A stretch of 64,000 bases of DNA from WTFY01 sp965205275 (GCA_965205275.1 OZ242168.1:1612001-1676000), one strand, 5' to 3'. Positions 44,198 to 54,202 are shown, numbered from the stretch's first letter. Numbers and translations: made by a program. Notes: generated by a model from the letters alone, not told the origin.

Positions 44198-45460
44198 ATG
44201 TCCTTAGCCAATAAAAACATTCTGCTGGGTGTGACAGGCGGTATCGCCGCCTACAAAAGCGCAGAACTTGTGCGTGAACTGATCCGGGCCGGTGCCCGGG
44301 TGCGCGTTACCATGACTGAAAAGGCCAGGGAGTTCGTCACGCCACTGACCTTCCAGGCCCTGTCGGGTCAGGCCGTCGCCACGAATGAGTCCGACTCACC
44401 GCAGGCCGACCATGGCATGGACCATATCACCCTTGCACGCTGGGCCGATGTGGTCCTGATCGCCCCTGCCAGCGCCAATACGATCGCCAAGCTCACGCAC
44501 GGGGGTGCAGACGACCTGCTCAGTGCCCTGTGCCTTGCAACCCGGGCACCGGTTGCCCTCGCACCGGCGATGAATCAGGCCATGTGGTCCAACCCGGCTA
44601 CCCGGAGCAATTGCGAGGCCCTGAAAAAACGCGGGCTCCTGTTATTCGGTCCGGCGGCCGGCAAACAGGCGTGCGGAGACGTGGGCGAGGGGCGCATGCT
44701 TGAAGCGCACCAGTTACTGCTTTCCCTCGACAATCTGTTCGATACCGGCGAACTTGACGGTCTGAATGTCCTGATCACCGCCGGCCCTACACGCGAGCCC
44801 ATCGATCCGGTGCGCTATATCAGTAATCGCAGTTCAGGGCGGATGGGCTATGCGCTGGCCGAAGCCGCAAGGGATGCCGGCGCCTCGGTGGAACTGATTT
44901 CCGGTCCGGTGGCCTTGCAGGCAGGCGAGGGGATCCGGTGCGCGTACGTCGATACTGCACAGGAAATGCTGGCTGCGGTACACCAGGCCGTCAAACGGCA
45001 GCATATCTTCATCAGTTGTGCGGCGGTGGCAGACTACCGGCCGGTTTCCAGACAGCCCGAGAAGATCAAAAAACTGCATGCTGGCCTGTCGCTGTCCTTA
45101 ACGCGCAATCCGGATATCGTATCCGAAGTCACCCGGTTGCAGGACAGGCCTTTTGTGGTGGGCTTTGCGGCGGAAACCCGCGAATTTGAAAAACATGCCC
45201 TGCAAAAACTGGATCGCAAGCACCTGGACATGATTGCCTGCAATAACGTGGCGGACCCCCGGTCCGGCTTTGACAGCGAGGAAAATGCGCTTGAAGTCTA
45301 CTGGCCGGGCGGCGGCCACTGTTCGCTGGAACAGGATAAAAAATCCAAAATTGCGCACCGCCTGATCCGCCTGATCGCAAACCGTTACGCCACTACACAT
45401 AAGCGGGGCAATGTCACAGTCCTTAAAAAAGCCAAAGACAGAAATCAGACTTCTCGATGA
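44198..45460 (+). CDS. coaBC: bifunctional phosphopantothenoylcysteine decarboxylase / phosphopantothenate-cysteine ligase
   Basis: A 420-residue coenzyme A synthesis enzyme. The N-terminal flavoprotein decarboxylase (about 1-190) shows LLGVTGGIAAYKSAELVREL, the FMN block APASANTIAKLTHGGADDLL and the PAMNQAMW motif. The C-terminal ligase shows ITAGPTREPIDPVRYISN and later KIKK. The stop overlaps the dut start region by 50 bases. First core gene after the accessory region. Confidence 0.96.
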   Translation: MSLANKNILLGVTGGIAAYKSAELVRELIRAGARVRVTMTEKAREFVTPLTFQALSGQAVATNESDSPQADHGMDHITLARWADVVLIAPASANTIAKLTHGGADDLLSALCLATRAPVALAPAMNQAMWSNPATRSNCEALKKRGLLLFGPAAGKQACGDVGEGRMLEAHQLLLSLDNLFDTGELDGLNVLITAGPTREPIDPVRYISNRSSGRMGYALAEAARDAGASVELISGPVALQAGEGIRCAYVDTAQEMLAAVHQAVKRQHIFISCAAVADYRPVSRQPEKIKKLHAGLSLSLTRNPDIVSEVTRLQDRPFVVGFAAETREFEKHALQKLDRKHLDMIACNNVADPRSGFDSEENALEVYWPGGGHCSLEQDKKSKIAHRLIRLIANRYATTHKRGNVTVLKKAKDRNQTSR

Positions 45461-45884
45461 CCGGATCGGCAAGGAAATCCCCCTTCCTGCCTACACCACA
45501 CCGGGCTCGGCGGGAATGGACCTGCGTGCCTGTCTGGCGGCCCCTGTACGCCTTGCACCCGGTGAAACGGTTTTAATCCCGACCGGTATCTCCATCCATA
45601 TCCGGGATCCGAATCTGGCTGCCACAATCCTGCCGCGCTCCGGGCTGGGCCATAAGCACGGAATCGTGCTGGGAAACCTGGTGGGCCTGATCGATTCCGA
45701 CTACCAGGGCCCGCTGATGGTGTCTCTCTGGAACCGCAGTACGCACCCTTTTGAAGTAAACATAGGAGACCGTATTGCACAACTGGTCATTGTGCCGGTC
45801 GTACAGACAGAATTCGAGATCGTAGAGACGTTTACCGCCTCGGATCGGGGTACCGGTGGCTTTGGCCACTCCGGAATCGCATAA
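45411..45884 (+). CDS. dut: dUTP pyrophosphatase
   Basis: A 157-residue trimeric enzyme that hydrolyses dUTP. Motifs in order: PGSAGMDLRA, ILPRSGLGHKHG, GLIDSDYQG, RIAQLVI and the P-loop-like RGTGGFGHSG at the C-terminus. ATG at 45411 lies inside the end of coaBC. Confidence 0.97.
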   Translation: MSQSLKKPKTEIRLLDDRIGKEIPLPAYTTPGSAGMDLRACLAAPVRLAPGETVLIPTGISIHIRDPNLAATILPRSGLGHKHGIVLGNLVGLIDSDYQGPLMVSLWNRSTHPFEVNIGDRIAQLVIVPVVQTEFEIVETFTASDRGTGGFGHSGIA

Positions 45885-45904
45885 CCCTGCATCGGCCCTT
45901 TTAC

Positions 45905-47275
45905 ATGCGCATCCGCCAGCATATGTTCCGCGCCTATGATATTCGTGGCGTAGTGGAGACGGACCTGACACCGGACTGCGTGCAACAGATCGGACAGGCC
46001 CTGGGTACCCTGTATCCGCACAGCCCGCCTGTAGTGATCGGACGAGATGGCCGGCTGTCCAGCCGGGCGCTGTCCCGGCGCCTGGGCCAGGGCCTGCAGT
46101 CCAGTGGGCGCACCGTTGTAGACATTGGCGAAGTCCCTACCCCCGTGCTGTATTATGCGACCCACCTGCTGGACACCGGGGCCGGTGTGATGGTGACCGG
46201 CAGTCATAACCCGCCTGAGTACAACGGCCTAAAGATCGTGATGGACAACAGGACCCTGCACGGTGAGGCGATCCAGGCCATTTACCGGCGGATCCTGACC
46301 GGCCCCCTGCACACGGCGGCAGGGGCTGCGCGCCGGGAACAGGTGCTGGACCGTTACATCGCACGCATTCATGAGGATATCCGTCTGTCCCGCCCGCTGC
46401 GTATTGCCATCGATTGCGGGAATGGCGTAGCCGGACCGGCAGCTGTGAAACTGTTTGCCCGGCTGGGCTGTGAGGTCATGGCCCTGTACTGTGACGTCGA
46501 CGGGAATTTTCCAAATCATCACCCCAACCCGAGTGAACTTGAAAATCTCCAGGATTTGATCCAATGTGTACGGCAGAACCCCCTGGACCTGGGTCTGGCC
46601 TTTGACGGTGACGGTGACCGGGTCGGGGTGGTTGACGATCAGGGCAAGGTGTTGTGGGCGGATCGCCTGATGATGCTTTATTCCCGTGATGTATTGTCGA
46701 GAAACCCGGGTGCCAGAATAATTTTTGATGTGAAATCCTCGAAAAATTTACGCACCGTGATCGAACAGGCCGGCGGTGAACCCATTATGTGGAAAACTGG
46801 ACATTCCTTTATCAAAGACAAAATGGCGCAATCCGGTGCACTGCTTGCGGGCGAAATGAGCGGGCATATCTTTTTCAAGGAGCGCTGGTACGGCTTTGAC
46901 GATGCGCTCTACAGTGCGGCGCGATTACTGGAAATCATCGCGCGACAGGACGCCTCAAGCAGCGAGCTGTTTTCCTCACTGCCTGACGACGTATGCACGC
47001 CCGAGATCAACGTGCGCCTTGAACAGGACGGCGCCCAGCACGCCTTCATGAAAGCGTTCAGCCGCCGGGTCCAGTTGCCGGGCGCGCACATCACGACCCT
47101 GGACGGTGTTCGCGCAGAGTATACTGATGGCTGGGGGCTGGTACGTGCTTCAAATACCACGTCTTCACTGGTCATCCGGTTTGAAGCGAAAAACGAGCAG
47201 GCGATAGCGGGAATCAAGGCCGCCTTTCGCGAACAGCTTCTGAAGGTCGATTCCGGTTTAGAATTACCTTTTTAG
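45905..47275 (+). CDS. algC: phosphomannomutase/phosphoglucomutase
   Basis: A 456-residue alpha-D-phosphohexomutase for exopolysaccharide and LPS precursors. The N-terminal MFRAYDIRGVV, the phosphoserine loop VTGSHNPPEYNGLK, the metal loop DGDGDRVG, the sugar loop GEMSGHIFF and the phosphate-binding C-terminus RASNTTSSLVIRFE are present. Gene order coaBC-dut-algC-argB is as in Pseudomonas. Confidence 0.95.
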   Translation: MRIRQHMFRAYDIRGVVETDLTPDCVQQIGQALGTLYPHSPPVVIGRDGRLSSRALSRRLGQGLQSSGRTVVDIGEVPTPVLYYATHLLDTGAGVMVTGSHNPPEYNGLKIVMDNRTLHGEAIQAIYRRILTGPLHTAAGAARREQVLDRYIARIHEDIRLSRPLRIAIDCGNGVAGPAAVKLFARLGCEVMALYCDVDGNFPNHHPNPSELENLQDLIQCVRQNPLDLGLAFDGDGDRVGVVDDQGKVLWADRLMMLYSRDVLSRNPGARIIFDVKSSKNLRTVIEQAGGEPIMWKTGHSFIKDKMAQSGALLAGEMSGHIFFKERWYGFDDALYSAARLLEIIARQDASSSELFSSLPDDVCTPEINVRLEQDGAQHAFMKAFSRRVQLPGAHITTLDGVRAEYTDGWGLVRASNTTSSLVIRFEAKNEQAIAGIKAAFREQLLKVDSGLELPF

Positions 47276-47318
47276 GATTTGTCCAACACCGACGCCAGAA
47301 CCCTATCCGTACACACTG

Positions 47319-48194
47319 ATGCAATCTAAAAACGCTGCACCCATTGCCAAGGTCCTGACCGAGGCGCTGCCCTACATTCAGAAGTTCACAGGGAAGACCA
47401 TCGTGATCAAGTACGGTGGCAATGCCATGGTCGATGAAGTCCTGAAAAGCAGTTTTGCACGCGACGTGGTGTTGCTGAAACTGGTTGGCATTAACCCGAT
47501 TATCGTGCACGGGGGCGGACCGCAAATCGCACAGCTGCTGGAAAAAACCGGCAAGCAGAGTAAATTCGTGGGCGGCCAGCGTGTGACCGACAAAGAGACC
47601 ATGGATATTGTTGAAATGGTGCTGGGGGGACTGATCAACAAGGAGATTGTGCAGCTTATCAATCAGCATGGCGGACGGGCCATCGGGATCACCGGTAAGG
47701 ACGGCCGTTTGCTTTATGCCAAGAAACTGACGCTCACGCGGGATGCGCCCACACCCGAGGTCATTGACCTTGGCCATACGGGCGAAGTAACGGGAGTCGA
47801 TCCCGCATTGCTGAATCATTTAAAGGAAGGGCAGTTCATTCCGGTCATCGCGCCAACGGCCAGCGACGGCCACGGCAAAACCCTGAATATCAACGCCGAT
47901 TCAGTGGCGGGAAAGATCGCTGCTGCGTTACAGGCCGAAAAGCTGATCCTGTTGACCAATACCGCCGGAATCCAAAAAGACGGGCAACTGCTTTCCGGGC
48001 TGAACTACCGGGAAATCGAGGCCCTCATCTCAAGCGGGGTTATCCGCGACGGCATGCTGCCCAAAGCGATGTGTGCCTGGGATGCGATTGCCTCGGGAGT
48101 GAAAACCGTTCACATCATAGACGGTCGCACCCGCCACGCCGTATTGCTGGAACTGTTCACCAGCGAGGGCGTTGGGACGTTGCTGCATAACTGA
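47319..48194 (+). CDS. argB: acetylglutamate kinase
   Basis: A 291-residue amino acid kinase for the second step of arginine synthesis. Motifs: VIKYGGNAMVD (catalytic lysine), VHGGGPQI, and the C-terminal IIDGRTRHAVLLELFTSEGVGT. Length suits the arginine-sensitive form with an N-terminal helix. It converges with pyrE. Confidence 0.97.
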   Translation: MQSKNAAPIAKVLTEALPYIQKFTGKTIVIKYGGNAMVDEVLKSSFARDVVLLKLVGINPIIVHGGGPQIAQLLEKTGKQSKFVGGQRVTDKETMDIVEMVLGGLINKEIVQLINQHGGRAIGITGKDGRLLYAKKLTLTRDAPTPEVIDLGHTGEVTGVDPALLNHLKEGQFIPVIAPTASDGHGKTLNINADSVAGKIAAALQAEKLILLTNTAGIQKDGQLLSGLNYREIEALISSGVIRDGMLPKAMCAWDAIASGVKTVHIIDGRTRHAVLLELFTSEGVGTLLHN

Positions 48195-48223
48195 AACGGG
48201 CCAGGCAGGCGCCGCGCCGTGCA

Positions 48224-48874
48224 TCAGGACGATTGCGTCCCGAACCTTTTTATATACTCGCGTATCCGGGCAACCGGCTCACCATAGCCTGGCTCGGATT
48301 GCGCGTACCGGATCAGGTCCTGGACATTGGCCACCGTGATGACTTCGATGGCATAGTGCTGCTTGACTTCCTCAACCGCCGACAGGCCTTGCGTTGTACC
48401 CCGCTCCTGGCGATCAAAGGCCACGACCACGCCGAGTGGCTCCGCCGCACGTGACCGAATGATTGAAATCGCCTGATGCACGGCGGTCCCGGCCGTCATG
48501 ACGTCGTCCACGATCAATACCCGACCCTGCAGGGGGGCACCGACCAAACTCCCTGTCTCCCCGTGGGACTTGGCCTCCTTGCGATCGAACGCATAGGGCA
48601 GATTCATGTCATGCCGGCTCGCCAGGGTGGCAGCGACCGTGGCCACCAGGGGAATGCCTTTATAGGCCAGCCCGAACAGCATGTCGGGCTTGATACCGGC
48701 CTGCAGGATGGCCTGCGCATAAAACCGGCTTAGCCTTTCCAGGGACCGGCCGTCATTGAACAGGCCGGTATTGAAAAAATACGGAGCCACCCGTCCGGAC
48801 TTGAGCGTGAACTCACCAAACTGGATGACCTCATTTTCAATTGCAAACCGGATAAATTCGAGACTGTTCTTCAT
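48224..48874 (-). CDS. pyrE: orotate phosphoribosyltransferase
   Basis: A 216-residue enzyme that joins orotate and PRPP. The PRPP-binding loop is VLIVDDVMTAGTAV; FTLKSGRVAPYFFN is the N-terminal signature, and AYKGIPL and DRKEAKSHGETG are further blocks. ATG at 48874 (MKNSLEFI) is preferred to a longer open frame to 49009 because homology starts here. Confidence 0.97.
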   Translation of the reverse strand: MKNSLEFIRFAIENEVIQFGEFTLKSGRVAPYFFNTGLFNDGRSLERLSRFYAQAILQAGIKPDMLFGLAYKGIPLVATVAATLASRHDMNLPYAFDRKEAKSHGETGSLVGAPLQGRVLIVDDVMTAGTAVHQAISIIRSRAAEPLGVVVAFDRQERGTTQGLSAVEEVKQHYAIEVITVANVQDLIRYAQSEPGYGEPVARIREYIKRFGTQSS

Positions 48875-49352
48875 GTCCTGATGGGTCACCGGTTTCCCTC
48901 TGCCCGCGCGCCCAGGCTCGGATAGTGCCCAAGCAGGTGGCAGCGGTCGATTTCTGGGTTGAAAGGTTGCAGTTTCACGTACGCGTAATTTCGACGATCC
49001 GTCCAGCATGCACGTTACAGGTTTCTATCAAAACTGTCCGCCTTCGGTTTCCATCAAGTTGTCCGGGTTGCAGCACCAAACGCCAAGGTGCCTGCAAAAA
49101 TTCGCGCGGCATGCTGCATCGGGTGCCTGGGCTTCACGTATCACGACACTACCACCGCTCCCTTCATGAATGATTGCCTTTGCCATTATAAAAGGATCGG
49201 TGTTGAGACCGCTATTCCGAATTTCCTTCAATCCAGTATTTTGTCGGGCGTGCGCAGTCGCGTGGCAATCGCACGCAAAACCTGAAGGTCTTCCGGAACC
49301 CGATCCCTCCCGCCGGCAAGAAGGTCTCTCCTTCGGGCATTGCTTGACGGCT
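48875..49352. other. intergenic stretch upstream of pyrE
   Basis: About 480 bases without a gene I can support. It contains the pyrE promoter and the region after the adenine deaminase gene. No repeat, tRNA or hairpin of note was seen. Confidence 0.4.
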
Positions 49353-50369
49353 CTACCTGTGCGCAGCGACGTATGCGTCAAGTTCGGCCAAGTGGGTGAA
49401 CTTCGCTTGATTGTCGAGGAAGGCGCCGGCAAACGAGTTGCGGGCGATGCAGTGGAGGTCGTCGATCGTCAAATCGAGCGCCTCCTGAACCGCGGCATAG
49501 TTGTCGTTGACGTAGCCGCCAAAATAGGCAGGGTCATCCGAGTTGACGGTGACTGCGAGCCTGTTCTCAAGCATGATCTTCAAGGGGTGGCTGGTCATCG
49601 CATCAACCACCGCAAGCTTGACATTTGAAATCGGACACACGGTGAGCACCGTACCCTCAGTGACAAGCCGCCGTGTGAGCTCCGGATCGTCGAGTGCGGC
49701 ATTGCCGTGGTCGATGCGATCGACCTTGAGAACGTCGAGGGCCTCTCGAACGTATGATGCCGGCCCCTCTTCACCGGCATGGGCAAGCAACTTGAAACCC
49801 TGTTGGCGGGCACGCTTGTAGACCGAGGCAAACTTGCGCGGCGGATTGCCCCGTTCGGCCGCATCAAGGCCAATGCCGACGATCCGGTCGTGATAGGGAG
49901 CCGCAACCTGCAACATGTCCATCGCGGCGGCCTCTGACAAGTGACGCCAGAAACACATGATCAGCCCAGACGAGATGCCGTACTCCCTTTCGGCATCGAC
50001 CCGGGCACGCTGAATCCCGTTAATAACGGTCTCGAACGGCACCCCGCGGGTGATGTGACCCTGTGGATCAAAGAATATCTCCGCATGGCGCACGTTGTCG
50101 GCCCGGACACGCTCGAAATAGGCCCATGTCAGATCATAGAAATCCTGCTCGCTGCACAGCACCGACATGCCCTGAAAAAAGAGATCAAGAAACTCCTGCA
50201 GATTGCCGAAGCTGTAGGCAGCGCGCGTTTCCTCGACCGATCCAAAGCTGAGTTTGATACCGTTGCGCTCGGCCAGCGCAAACATCATCTCCGGTTCGAG
50301 GCTACCCTCGATATGCATATGCAGCTCGGCCTTGGGAAGCCCGTCAATAAAGGGTCTTAGACTGCTCAC
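49353..50369 (-). CDS. adenine deaminase (adenosine deaminase family)
   Basis: A 338-residue metal-dependent TIM-barrel hydrolase for purine salvage, converting adenine to hypoxanthine. Zinc ligands and catalytic residues are in LPKAELHMHIEGSLEP, LLAHAGEEGP, VDRIDHGN and VNSDDPAYFGGY. SDDPAYFGGY and FFDPQGHITRG fit the adenine (Aah1-like) subgroup rather than adenosine. Start GTG at 50369 with a GAGAAGCTGGA stretch upstream; the frame is open to 50453. It separates pyrE from the Crc-like gene, which are neighbours in Pseudomonas. Confidence 0.88.
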   Translation of the reverse strand: MSSLRPFIDGLPKAELHMHIEGSLEPEMMFALAERNGIKLSFGSVEETRAAYSFGNLQEFLDLFFQGMSVLCSEQDFYDLTWAYFERVRADNVRHAEIFFDPQGHITRGVPFETVINGIQRARVDAEREYGISSGLIMCFWRHLSEAAAMDMLQVAAPYHDRIVGIGLDAAERGNPPRKFASVYKRARQQGFKLLAHAGEEGPASYVREALDVLKVDRIDHGNAALDDPELTRRLVTEGTVLTVCPISNVKLAVVDAMTSHPLKIMLENRLAVTVNSDDPAYFGGYVNDNYAAVQEALDLTIDDLHCIARNSFAGAFLDNQAKFTHLAELDAYVAAHR

Positions 50370-50627
50370 GTCCAGCTTCTCTGTGCACTTGCGTTTACTT
50401 GTAACACCTTTCCGGGACCGCAAAACAGAACTGAACCCACAGAAAATAGGCATTTTTCTGCCCCAGGTGCGTTCCAGGCAGTTGGTGATAACATACCACC
50501 ATCAGGCAAATCAAACATCACCGACGGCGTTTTCTCCACCCTCTCGTCGACCCGGACACCCGCCGCGATGCCGCAACCCTGCCCAGGCCCGTGCATTGAA
50601 ATGCTGCAGCGATTATGCTTGCACCCC

Positions 50628-51404
50628 ATGCGCATCATCACCCTGAACGTAAACGGCATACGTGCTGCAGCACGCAAAGGTTTCTTTTCATGGCTGGACC
50701 AACAGGACGCAGACCTGGTCTGCCTGCAGGAAACCCGGGCACAGATTCACCAGCTGGAAAAGGATGCCGTGTACTTCCCGGGCGGATACCACTGCCATTA
50801 CGTGGATGCGCTGAAAAAAGGGTATAGCGGGGTTGCCGTCTACAGTCGGCACAGGCCGGACCGTGTACTTCGCAGCTACGGGGACCGAGAATTCGACGAG
50901 GAAGGGCGCTATCTGGAACTGCAGTTCGGAACGCTGGCGGTGGTTTCCCTGTACGCGCCTTCCGGTTCGTCCAGCGATGCGCGCCAGCAGGCCAAGTTCC
51001 GTTTCATGGACAGTTTCATGCGGCACCTGAAGAAACTGAAACGCCGGCGCAGGGCCTGCATTCTCTGCGGCGACTGGAATATCGCACACAAAAAAGCCGA
51101 TTTGAAAAACTGGCGCGGCAACCAGAAAAATTCCGGATTCCTGCCGGAAGAACGTGCGTGGCTGGACACACTGTTCTATGATGTGGGCTATCTGGATGCG
51201 TTTCGTGAAGTCAACCAGAAGGAAGATCAGTACACCTGGTGGTCGAATCGCGGTCAGGCCTGGGCCAAGAATGTCGGCTGGCGCATTGACTACCATGTCG
51301 CGACCCCCGAACTGAAAACCAGGATCCGGGGTGCCGACATCTATACCCGGGAAAGATTCTCCGATCATGCACCGCTCACCATAGACTACGATCTGTCAAT
51401 TTGA
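50628..51404 (+). CDS. exonuclease III family protein, Crc-like but with catalytic residues
   Basis: A 258-residue endonuclease/exonuclease/phosphatase-fold protein. Its pattern (MRIITLNVNGIRAAARKGF, the block around QKNSGFLPEERAWLD, SDHAPLTIDYDLSI) matches Pseudomonas Crc along its length. Unlike Crc it keeps nuclease residues: CLQETRA (metal Glu), CGDWNIAH (Asp and Asn) and SDHAPL (Asp and His). So it is likely an active ExoIII/AP-endonuclease orthologous to the ancestor of Crc. ATG at 50628 chosen by homology. Confidence 0.88.
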   Translation: MRIITLNVNGIRAAARKGFFSWLDQQDADLVCLQETRAQIHQLEKDAVYFPGGYHCHYVDALKKGYSGVAVYSRHRPDRVLRSYGDREFDEEGRYLELQFGTLAVVSLYAPSGSSSDARQQAKFRFMDSFMRHLKKLKRRRRACILCGDWNIAHKKADLKNWRGNQKNSGFLPEERAWLDTLFYDVGYLDAFREVNQKEDQYTWWSNRGQAWAKNVGWRIDYHVATPELKTRIRGADIYTRERFSDHAPLTIDYDLSI

Positions 51405-52747
51405 CCTCCGTTAAAGAAAACCTCCTGTTATGGAGACAGGCCTTCAGTGCGTACTCCAAGCCCCGGGTCATCGCCATGCTGTTTCTTGGCTTCTCGGCAG
51501 GGGTGCCGCTATTTCTGGTGTTCGGAACCCTGTCGGTATGGCTGAGACGGGAAGGGATCGACCGCACGACCATCGGCTACATTTCCTGGGTGGCCACCCT
51601 GTATGGATTCAAGTTCGTGTGGGCTCCCCTCGTGGACCGCTTGCAGCTGCCCTTTCTGACCCGCTGGCTGGGCCAGCGCCGCAGCTGGATGCTGCTTGCG
51701 CAATGCGGCATCCTGACCGGCCTGTGGCTGATGGCCAGCAACGATCCGGCCGTCCAGCTGAGTGGCCTGATCGCAGCTGCCCTGCTGGTTGCCTTCTCTT
51801 CCGCCACCCAGGACATCAGTATCGATGCCTGGCGCATTGAGGCCGTTTCCATGGACCTGCAGGGCGCCATGGCCGCAACGTACCAGCTCGGGTATCGCCT
51901 GGGGCTGATTCTGGCAGGGGGCGGGGCCCTGGTGATTGCAGGAAACTATTCCTGGAACATCGCGTATTTCGTCATGGGCTGCGCCATGCTCATCGGTGTG
52001 ATCACTACCTTTTCGGTTGCAGAACCGGAGCGCATCCTCCGGCAGCCTTGTGCTTCAGGAGATCAGGAGGCGCACGGCCTGCGCAGGCTTGCCGCCTGGT
52101 TTGCCGGGGCGGTGGTCCAGCCCTTTGTGGAGTTCTTCAAGCGCAACGGCATGATGGCCCTCGTCATCCTGCTGTTTATCGGTCTGTTCCGGATCAGTGA
52201 CATCACCATGGGGGTCATGACCGGCCCGCTTTATGTAGACATGGGCTTTACGGATGAACAGATTGGCTGGGTGTCCAAAACCTTCGGGGTCATCGTCACC
52301 ATCGTGGGCGCACTGCTCGGCGGTGTGCTGGTCATGCGCTATGGAATCCTGCGCATGCTGATCGTGGCGGCGATACTGGTCGCCGTTACCAACCTGGTAT
52401 TCGCGTGGCTGGCGACACAGGATCCGGAGATTTCTTTACTTGCCCTGGTCATCACTGCAGACAACCTGAGTGGCGGGATCGCAGGCTCAACGTTCATCGC
52501 GTATCTGTCCAGCCTCACCAACCGTGCCTACACGGCAACCCAGTATGCCCTGTTCAGTTCGTTGATGCTGCTCCCTGCAAAGTTCATCGGCGGATTTTCA
52601 GGAAAAGTCGTGGATGACTACGGCTATATCCATTTCTTCATCTATGCCGGCCTGCTTGGCATCCCTGCCGTACTGCTGGCCATCTACCTGCTGAGCAAAA
52701 AAGACAGGATCTTTCCGGCACAGGAGCCCGTACAGGCGCAACCCTAG
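51401..52747 (+). CDS. ampG: AmpG-family muropeptide permease (MFS)
   Basis: A 448-residue major facilitator transporter with about 12 helices that imports anhydro-muropeptides for wall recycling. The N-terminal MLFLGFSAGVPLFLVFGTLS and the TLYGFKFVWAPLVDRL and QDISIDAWRIE blocks are characteristic. Start TTG at 51401 overlaps the stop of the preceding gene; no strong ribosome binding site, so translation may be coupled. Confidence 0.92.
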   Translation: MTSVKENLLLWRQAFSAYSKPRVIAMLFLGFSAGVPLFLVFGTLSVWLRREGIDRTTIGYISWVATLYGFKFVWAPLVDRLQLPFLTRWLGQRRSWMLLAQCGILTGLWLMASNDPAVQLSGLIAAALLVAFSSATQDISIDAWRIEAVSMDLQGAMAATYQLGYRLGLILAGGGALVIAGNYSWNIAYFVMGCAMLIGVITTFSVAEPERILRQPCASGDQEAHGLRRLAAWFAGAVVQPFVEFFKRNGMMALVILLFIGLFRISDITMGVMTGPLYVDMGFTDEQIGWVSKTFGVIVTIVGALLGGVLVMRYGILRMLIVAAILVAVTNLVFAWLATQDPEISLLALVITADNLSGGIAGSTFIAYLSSLTNRAYTATQYALFSSLMLLPAKFIGGFSGKVVDDYGYIHFFIYAGLLGIPAVLLAIYLLSKKDRIFPAQEPVQAQP

Positions 52748-52782
52748 GGCCTGCACTCTGGCTGGAAATCCATACCGGGGCA

Positions 52783-53316
52783 TCAGGCTGTGATTTCGAC
52801 CGGCGTGCCGGTCTCCACCGCATCCCAGATCTCCAGCATTTCAGAATCCTGTACGGCTACGCAGCCTGCCGTCCAGTCCTTCCCTTTGCCAAGCAGTCTG
52901 GTTTTTTCGCTCTGGCTGACAGGTTGTCCGTGAATCATGATCTCGCCACCGGGGTCCTCCCCCCGTTCACATGCTGCCCGCAGGTCCTCGTCATTGGGAT
53001 AGGACACACGGATGGAACGGAAGAACCGGCTGTCGGCATTGCGCCGGTCCAGCCTGTAGCGGCCTTCCGGCGTGCGTGAATCCCCGGAACACTGCTTATG
53101 CCCACGGGACTGCTGGCCCAGCACAATCCGGTAGGTTTTCAGTACCTCCTGGCCACGACAAAGAGACAGGGTGCGCCCAGCCTTCCGGACGATCACACGG
53201 TCGGCCTTTTGCAGGGTAACCGTCTGCCTCCTGGCACACCGGTGATCCACGTGCGGCACGCTTCCTGTTACCGGGCGGGGAAGGTCTACGGTTGACTGCG
53301 CTTGCTCTGGATCCAT
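52783..53316 (-). CDS. L,D-transpeptidase (YkuD domain)
   Basis: A 177-residue protein with the YkuD catalytic block: HG in MIHGQPVSQ and WTAGCVAVQDSEM with the nucleophile cysteine. Preceding sequence (RTPEGRYRLDRRN) is also typical. No signal peptide is visible from the ATG at 53316 or the GTG at 53334, which is odd for an enzyme that cross-links or anchors in the periplasm. It overlaps the end of the ParA-like gene by about 30 bases. Confidence 0.85.
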   Translation of the reverse strand: MDPEQAQSTVDLPRPVTGSVPHVDHRCARRQTVTLQKADRVIVRKAGRTLSLCRGQEVLKTYRIVLGQQSRGHKQCSGDSRTPEGRYRLDRRNADSRFFRSIRVSYPNDEDLRAACERGEDPGGEIMIHGQPVSQSEKTRLLGKGKDWTAGCVAVQDSEMLEIWDAVETGTPVEITA

Positions 53317-53924
53317 TTTATAATGGGCTGCCACTGTTCGCGGTCCAGGGCCGTCGCAGCCGGAGCCATCTCAAAGATTCCCAGGCCACGTTCGGCCCCC
53401 CTGATGTAGTGTTGACTGTCGCGCAACATGGTCAGGAAAGGAATTTTCTGCCGGCTCAGGAAGTCATCCAGTTCCCAGTAGATATTGGTGAAGTCCCGTG
53501 AGCGGTTGGCCAGCAGCGCAAGCTTGGCTCTTTTTCGTTGTACCGGTGCGCTCTTCCTGATTTCATCAATAAAATCAGCTGCCGCGCGCATGTCAAGCGG
53601 GGAAGGCAGTACCGGGATCAGGATGCTTTGCGCCTTGCCCACCATCTTGCTCAGTGCAGCTCCATGCAGGCCTGCCGGGACATCCATAATCACATAGTCT
53701 GTATTGCGACCGGCCCGCTTGGCGTTTTTCTCGTAGGGTGCAATGCCCCGGATACGCAGGCGGGCAGGCGGTCGGACGCTGAGCCACGCCATGCTGGAGC
53801 CCTGAGGATCGTGGTCCATCAGCACGACGTTCTTTTTATGGACAGCAAGGTATGAAGCAAGATTGGCCGCGACAGTGGATTTGCCGGAACCCCCCTTGGA
53901 ATTGATCACCATGATGTTACGCAT
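53286..53924 (-). CDS. orphan ParA-family ATPase
   Basis: A 212-residue deviant-Walker ATPase: VINSKGGSGKSTVAANLA (signature lysine and P-loop), MDHDPQGSS (A') and DYVIMDVPAG (B). Lacks the N-terminal helix-turn-helix of plasmid ParA and has no parB neighbour, so it is the orphan type used to position cargo or other proteins. Paired by overlap with an L,D-transpeptidase gene. Role unknown. Confidence 0.88.
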   Translation of the reverse strand: MRNIMVINSKGGSGKSTVAANLASYLAVHKKNVVLMDHDPQGSSMAWLSVRPPARLRIRGIAPYEKNAKRAGRNTDYVIMDVPAGLHGAALSKMVGKAQSILIPVLPSPLDMRAAADFIDEIRKSAPVQRKRAKLALLANRSRDFTNIYWELDDFLSRQKIPFLTMLRDSQHYIRGAERGLGIFEMAPAATALDREQWQPIIKWIQSKRSQP

Positions 53925-54202
53925 TGATCCTCCCCGGTATTAAACCCTATGGGCAAGTGCCCGTACCTGATCGCCTTCAGGGTATAAAACAGCCTGACTC
54001 AAAAACCTTTTAGCAAAACAGAGGCGATTCTGCAAACCGGCGGTGTCAGACCCTGCGTCTCCCGCAGCGAAAAGAAGCCTGCGGATCGGAATCCGGGAAG
54101 GCAAAAGACCCGCAAGCCGGTCCGGTCCACGGGTTGCCGATGCGGGACGCACATTCGCACTTTTAAAGAAATTAGCGGTATTTAATGGCAAGATCATGTA
54201 TT

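Noticed and set aside
44041..44200. radC remnant upstream of coaBC
   Set aside because: radC is often beside coaBC, but neither strand here shows RadC motifs.
49028..49432. A 134-codon minus-strand frame upstream of pyrE
   Set aside because: It overlaps the end of the adenine deaminase gene, and its sequence has no recognisable motif or ribosome binding site.
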